In this document: positions 60,413-64,000 of the stretch, one piece after another
How the letters are laid out: each line of letters opens with the position of its first letter
Numbering within the stretch: position 1 is the first letter of the stretch
Assembly (NCBI RefSeq): GCF_025145645.1
Contig: NZ_CP102252.1
Span: 3,959,198 to 4,023,197 of the forward strand
Direction: 5' to 3'
DNA: 64,000 nt
Source of the DNA: Alistipes senegalensis JC50
GTDB taxonomy: Bacteria; Bacteroidota; Bacteroidia; Bacteroidales; Rikenellaceae
The notes under the pieces: generated by a model
The model's database searches: none
The model's input: only the letters and a program-made list of their open reading frames with translations
Told to the model about the DNA's origin: nothing
Program-made: the position numbers and the translations under genes

Positions 60413-61006
60413 ATGAAAACCGTATTGTTCGTTTTACTCGACGAATTCGCCGACTGGGAAGCGGCATTCCTCGCCCCGGCGCTTCGCGGCGGCGTCATGC
60501 CGGGACGCCCGGGAAGCCACGCCGTGCGGTATGCGACGCCCGGGGGAGTTCCCGTGCGCTCGATCGGCGGCATGACCGTTACTCCCGACTGCGGTACGGA
60601 GGCGCTGCCGGACGACTGCGCCGGGGTAATTCTCGTCGGCGGCATGAGCTGGGCGACGCCCGAAGCCGAACGGATCGTCCCGCTGGTGCGGGAGGCTCTG
60701 TCGCGCGGTGTGCTCGTCGGCGCCATCTGCAACGCCGCGTCGTTCCTCGCAGCGCACGGATTTCTGAACGCGGCGGAACATACCGGGAACACGCTCGAAA
60801 TGCTCCGGGAGTGGGGCGGCGCGAATTACACGGGCGCCGGACTCTATCGGGAGCGGCAGGCCGTGCGCGACGGCAAGATCGTGACGGCCAACGGCTCGGG
60901 GTATCTGGAATTCGCCCGCGAATGCCTGCTCGCGCTCGAAGCCGACACGCCGGAGCAAATCGCCGCGTCGTACGCCTTCAACAAACACGGATTCTATCGG
61001 GAATAG
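60413..61006 (+). CDS. DJ-1/PfpI-family protein
   Basis: Cytosolic DJ-1/PfpI-fold protein of 197 residues. The nucleophile-elbow cysteine is in VGAICNAASFLAAHG (about residue 102-116), with the acidic residue in the N-terminal LLDEFADWEAAF segment. Family members act as stress chaperones, glyoxalases or amidotransferase-like enzymes; the activity here cannot be assigned. Its stop abuts the methyltransferase ATG with no gap. Confidence 0.85.
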   Translation: MKTVLFVLLDEFADWEAAFLAPALRGGVMPGRPGSHAVRYATPGGVPVRSIGGMTVTPDCGTEALPDDCAGVILVGGMSWATPEAERIVPLVREALSRGVLVGAICNAASFLAAHGFLNAAEHTGNTLEMLREWGGANYTGAGLYRERQAVRDGKIVTANGSGYLEFARECLLALEADTPEQIAASYAFNKHGFYRE

Positions 61007-61651
61007 ATGGACGCTCTCGAAAAATACGTCCACGAATTTTCGGAGCCCGAAGAGGAGCTGCTGCACGAACTCGACCGCGAAACCAACCTGCGGGCCGTGG
61101 CGCCGCGGATGCTCTCGGGGCACATTCAGGGCCGGCTGCTGGAGATGCTGGTGCGGATGATGCGTCCGCGAAGAGTGCTCGAAATCGGGACTTTCACGGG
61201 CTATTCGGCGCTCTCGATGGCCGCGGGGCTCGACGAAGGGGCCGAACTGCACACCGTCGAGGTGGACGACGAACAGGAGGAGTTCATCCGCTCGTATTTC
61301 GCCCGCAGCCCCCACGGAGACAAAATCACGCTCCACATCGGCTCGGCACTCGAAATCGCCCCGAAGTTAGGCGAGTTCGACATGGTGTTCATCGACGGCG
61401 ACAAGCGCGAATACCCCGCCTATTACCGGATGCTGATGGGCGACGACGGCGGACGGCGGCTGGTGCACGGCGGCTCGGTGCTCATCGCTGACAACATTCT
61501 CTGGTCGGGGAAGGTCGTGCAACCCATTGCGCACAACGACCGCCACACGCAGGCGCTCGTGGAGTTCAACCGCATGGTCGTCGAAGACCCGCGCGTGGAG
61601 AACGTCATCGTCCCGCTGCGCGACGGACTGAATCTGATAAGAATAAAATAA
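61007..61651 (+). CDS. Class I SAM-dependent O-methyltransferase
   Basis: Predicted O-methyltransferase (methyltransf_3, caffeoyl-CoA type) of 214 residues. The SAM-binding motif is VLEIGTFTGYSALSMA (about residues 57-72), then HTVEVDDEQ and FDMVFIDGDKREY, and the metal-linked ADNILWSGKV. The substrate is unknown. It is placed directly after the DJ-1-like gene and one base before the MazG-like gene, so the three are co-expressed. Confidence 0.9.
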   Translation: MDALEKYVHEFSEPEEELLHELDRETNLRAVAPRMLSGHIQGRLLEMLVRMMRPRRVLEIGTFTGYSALSMAAGLDEGAELHTVEVDDEQEEFIRSYFARSPHGDKITLHIGSALEIAPKLGEFDMVFIDGDKREYPAYYRMLMGDDGGRRLVHGGSVLIADNILWSGKVVQPIAHNDRHTQALVEFNRMVVEDPRVENVIVPLRDGLNLIRIK

Positions 61652-61652
61652 G

Positions 61653-61973
61653 ATGGAAATCAAAGAATTGCAAGAGCGTGTCGATGCCTGGATCAAGGAA
61701 TACGGCGTGCGTTATTTCTCGGAGCTGACCAACATGGCCGTACTGACCGAGGAGGTGGGGGAGCTGGCCCGCGTGATGGCCCGCCGATACGGCGACCAGT
61801 CGTTCAAGAAGGGCGAGAAGGAAAACCTCGCCGACGAGATGGCCGACGTGCTGTGGGTGCTGGTATGCCTGGCCAACCAGACGGGCGTGGACCTCACGGC
61901 GGCCGTCGAGGCCAACTTCGCCAAGAAGACCGCCCGCGACAAGGAGCGGCACCGCAACAACCCGAAGCTGTAA
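61653..61973 (+). CDS. MazG-like nucleotide pyrophosphohydrolase
   Basis: Small all-alpha NTP pyrophosphatase of 106 residues. The metal motif LTEEVGELARV (ExxE) lies about residues 30-40, and ENLADEMADVLWVLV (DExxD type) about 56-70. It probably cleans non-canonical or excess nucleotides. It is the last gene of the uvrA-to-MazG run and is followed by a strong terminator. Confidence 0.9.
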   Translation: MEIKELQERVDAWIKEYGVRYFSELTNMAVLTEEVGELARVMARRYGDQSFKKGEKENLADEMADVLWVLVCLANQTGVDLTAAVEANFAKKTARDKERHRNNPKL

Positions 61974-61978
61974 ATGCC

Positions 61979-62012
61979 AAAAACGTCCCGGCCGCATGGC
62001 CGGGACGTTTTT
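61979..62012. terminator. Bidirectional terminator after the MazG-like gene
   Basis: A 15-bp perfect stem (61979-61993 with 61998-62012, loop GCAT) whose ends are A and T runs. It serves this operon and the facing phosphohexose mutase gene. Confidence 0.9.
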
Positions 62013-62030
62013 CGATAGGGCAGCCGGAGA

Positions 62031-63773
62031 CTACTCCAATTTGAGCTCCCGCTTGATGCCGTCGATCCTGGCGTCGAGCTCGGCCAGCGTCGTGTCGAAA
62101 TCGGCGACCGAAGCCAGCGGCGTCTTCACGCCGAAGTAGAACTTGATCTTGGGCTCCGTGCCCGAAGGACGCACCGAAACGGTCGTGCCATCGGCCGTGA
62201 ACCATTGCAGCACGTTGCTGCGGTCCTGATGGATGGGCGATTTGCAACCCGTCTTCACGTCGAGCGTTTCGAGCGACTGGAAATCGTTGATCTTCACCAC
62301 GGGCGACCCGAGGATCGTCTTGGGCGGATTCTGGCGGAAATCGACCATCATCTTCTGGATCTGGTCGGCGCCCTCCTTGCCCTTGCGGACCACCGAAACG
62401 AGGCCCTCGCGGTAGAAACCGTATTTCACGTAAAGCTCCTGCAACCACTCGTAGAGCGTCAGACCCATCGTATCCATCGCCCATGCGGCGGCCTCGGCAG
62501 CCAGCGAGCAGGCCGAAACGGCGTCCTTGTCGCGCACGTAGTCGCCGGCGAGATAGCCGAACGACTCTTCGCCGCCGCCGATGTACTTGGCTTTGCCCTC
62601 GTTCTCGCGGATGATCTTGGCGATATACTTGAAGCCCGTGAGACAGTCGTAGCACTTCACCTTGAAATGCTCGGCCACGGCGTTGGCCATCTGCGACGTG
62701 ACGATGGTCTTCACGACATACTGGTTGCCGTCCAGTTCGCCGCGCTCGGCCCAGCGGGTCAGCTGGTAGCTCAGCAGCAACACGAGGGTCTGGTTGCCGT
62801 TCAGCAGCACGTATTCGCCCTTCTTGTTGCGCAGTGCGACGCCGATGCGGTCCGAATCGGGGTCGGTGGCCAGCACCAGGTCGGCGCCCTCCTTCGCGGC
62901 GAGGTCGATGGCCATAGACATTGTCTTGCGCTCCTCGGGGTTGGGGGACTCGACGGTGGGGAAGTTGCCGTCGATGACGGCCTGCTCCTTCACCAGAATC
63001 ACGTTCGTGAAGCCGAACTTCTTCAACGAAGCCGGAACCAGCCGCACGCCCGCGCCGTGCATCGGCGAATAGACGATCTTCATGTCGTGGTGCTTCTTCA
63101 CGCTCTCGGGCGAAAGCGAGAGTTCGTGCACCTTATTCAAATAGATCTCGTCGAACTTCTCGTCCAGAATGGTGATGTTTTCGGGATTCTTGCCCGTAAG
63201 CACCATATCGACATCCGTGATCTTCGCCACCTCGGCGATGATGTTCTTGTCGTGCGGCTCGGTCACCTGCGCGCCGTCGGTCCAGTAGGCTTTGTATCCG
63301 TTGTACTCCTTGGGGTTGTGCGAGGCGGTGACGACCACGCCCGAATGGCATTTCAACTCGCGGATGGCGAAGCTCAATTCAGGGGTCGGCCGGAGCGTGT
63401 CGAACAGAAAAACCTGGAATCCGTTCGAAGCGAAAATATCGGCCACGCGCTCGGCGAACATCCGCGAATTGTTGCGGCTGTCGTGCGCCACGGCGACACG
63501 CACCCGCTCGCCCGCGAAGTTCTTTTTCAGGTAGTTGGAAAGCCCCTGCGTGGCGGCCCCCACCGTGTAGATGTTCATACGGTTGGACCCTACGCCCATA
63601 ATGCCGCGCAGGCCGCCCGTACCGAATTCGAGGTCCTTGTAGAAGCTCTCCACGAGCTCTTTCATATCGTTGTCCATCAGGTATTTGACCTGCTTTTTCG
63701 TCGCTTCGTCATAGTGGCCGTCGAGCCAGGTCTGAGCTTTTCGGAGAACCAGTTGTTCCAATTCGTTTGCCAT
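62031..63773 (-). CDS. Phosphohexose mutase (phosphoglucomutase/phosphomannomutase)
   Basis: Alpha-D-phosphohexomutase of 580 residues, the long bacterial group. The phosphoserine loop is VVTASHNPKEYNGYKAYW (Ser about residue 151). The metal loop is LATDPDSDRIGVA (about 304-316). The sugar-binding loop is GGGEESFGYL, and the phosphate-binding end RPSGTEPKIKFYF (about 540). All four signatures are intact. Glucose 1-phosphate/6-phosphate is the likeliest substrate pair for this length class. A -7 box lies at 63830-63837. Confidence 0.93.
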   Translation of the reverse strand: MANELEQLVLRKAQTWLDGHYDEATKKQVKYLMDNDMKELVESFYKDLEFGTGGLRGIMGVGSNRMNIYTVGAATQGLSNYLKKNFAGERVRVAVAHDSRNNSRMFAERVADIFASNGFQVFLFDTLRPTPELSFAIRELKCHSGVVVTASHNPKEYNGYKAYWTDGAQVTEPHDKNIIAEVAKITDVDMVLTGKNPENITILDEKFDEIYLNKVHELSLSPESVKKHHDMKIVYSPMHGAGVRLVPASLKKFGFTNVILVKEQAVIDGNFPTVESPNPEERKTMSMAIDLAAKEGADLVLATDPDSDRIGVALRNKKGEYVLLNGNQTLVLLLSYQLTRWAERGELDGNQYVVKTIVTSQMANAVAEHFKVKCYDCLTGFKYIAKIIRENEGKAKYIGGGEESFGYLAGDYVRDKDAVSACSLAAEAAAWAMDTMGLTLYEWLQELYVKYGFYREGLVSVVRKGKEGADQIQKMMVDFRQNPPKTILGSPVVKINDFQSLETLDVKTGCKSPIHQDRSNVLQWFTADGTTVSVRPSGTEPKIKFYFGVKTPLASVADFDTTLAELDARIDGIKRELKLE

Positions 63774-63829
63774 AATTCTATTGATTTTACTTATAATTTA
63801 CATTTCGGGAGTCCCAAAAAATTTATATG

Positions 63830-63837
63830 CAAATATA
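63830..63837 (-). promoter_or_regulatory. -7 box of the phosphohexose mutase gene
   Basis: TATATTTG on the minus strand, giving a leader of about 50 nt. The remaining 163 bp to the right edge are A/T rich; a possible ATG at 63937 opens a frame that leaves the window, too short to judge. Confidence 0.55.
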
Positions 63838-64000
63838 CGAATTAAAAATCGATTATTCAATATCAGGGAGTTAAAATTCAGCGTTCGGAAACCGTTGGTT
63901 TTCTATATATAAAAAAAGGAGAATTACAACCCAAAAATGAAAATCTTTTCGCAAAATTATTCACAACTTTGTCACATCAAAAATGGTGCAACCCTGAATC

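Noticed and set aside
63957..63965. TTATTCACA, a DnaA-box-like 9-mer at the right edge, as a hint of an origin
   Set aside because: A single match in A/T-rich DNA with no second box, dnaA or dnaN gene in view.

Overview
The window is GC-rich chromosomal DNA from a member of the Bacteroidales, most likely Alistipes or a close relative in the Rikenellaceae. Three things point there. Promoters have the Bacteroidota -7 box TAnnTTTG, with a -33 TTTG where one is visible. Gene content is typical of the order: VorDBAC 2-oxoacid:ferredoxin oxidoreductase, FISUMP and fimbrillin-type lipoproteins, FloA/NfeD, DUF1015 beside serC-serA, and an RND pump whose adaptor and outer-membrane channel are lipoproteins. 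Intergenic A/T-rich and palindromic repeats of the kind common in these genomes are also present. I see no prophage, integrase, insertion sequence or CRISPR array; nearly everything reads as core chromosome.

Layout. 1-8.3 kb: 5' part of a class I fructose-bisphosphate aldolase, an AraC-type regulator, and a divergent RND efflux operon (adaptor, pump, channel) ending in a TetR-type regulator. 8.4-12.3 kb: methionine-branch operon metY-metX-hom, preceded by a Met-rich leader peptide and an intrinsic terminator. 12.3-17 kb: two cell-surface lipoproteins around a tRNA-Asp and an MFS transporter. 17-24.2 kb: a triple-cluster CDGSH protein, then a minus-strand cluster of a HAMP-type sensor, TrkH, a SPOR protein, NfeD, FloA and an esterase. 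24.2-32 kb: mtaB, then a plus-strand run of metal ABC permease, LptF/G permease, ribBA, fmt and an LtaS-like phosphatase/transferase. 32-33.7 kb: peroxiredoxin, a highly structured A/T-rich non-coding region, and a small lipoprotein. 33.7-40 kb: the vor operon and serC-serA-DUF1015. 40-46 kb: yicC, gmk, nadD-TPR, ddl, DUF3109, an M23/LysM peptidase and a glycosyltransferase. 46-52.5 kb: proC, yggS, a lipoprotein, a C69 dipeptidase, lpdA and a PLDc_N small membrane protein. 52.4-64 kb: truA, a promoter-bearing tandem palindromic repeat, dapB, lepB, a YigZ-type protein, uvrA, M16 protease, DJ-1-like protein, O-methyltransferase, MazG-like pyrophosphohydrolase and a phosphohexose mutase.

Two observations stand out. 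(1) At 8448-8597 a 31-codon ORF contains MMMDMMM and is followed by a 10-bp terminator hairpin with a U7 tract. A 7-bp alternative pairing links the last leader codons (8533-8539) to the terminator's 5' arm (8569-8575). This has the logic of translation-coupled attenuation sensing methionine (or charged Met-tRNA) ahead of metY-metX-hom. I do not know of a description of such a methionine leader in Bacteroidota. (2) At 32901-33240 an A/T-rich stretch with its own -7 box can fold into several hairpins. The largest is a 122-nt hairpin (33034-33155) of five stacked helices with about 41 base pairs, immediately upstream of a small lipoprotein. It looks like a structured RNA or a decayed palindromic element rather than a protein gene.

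Smaller points include a 72-73-bp tandem palindromic repeat that carries the dapB promoter, a G-quadruplex motif competing with a hairpin between metX and hom, and three 9-nt G/C homopolymers in or just upstream of envelope genes. All functions are inferred by reading motifs and context; no database search was possible.
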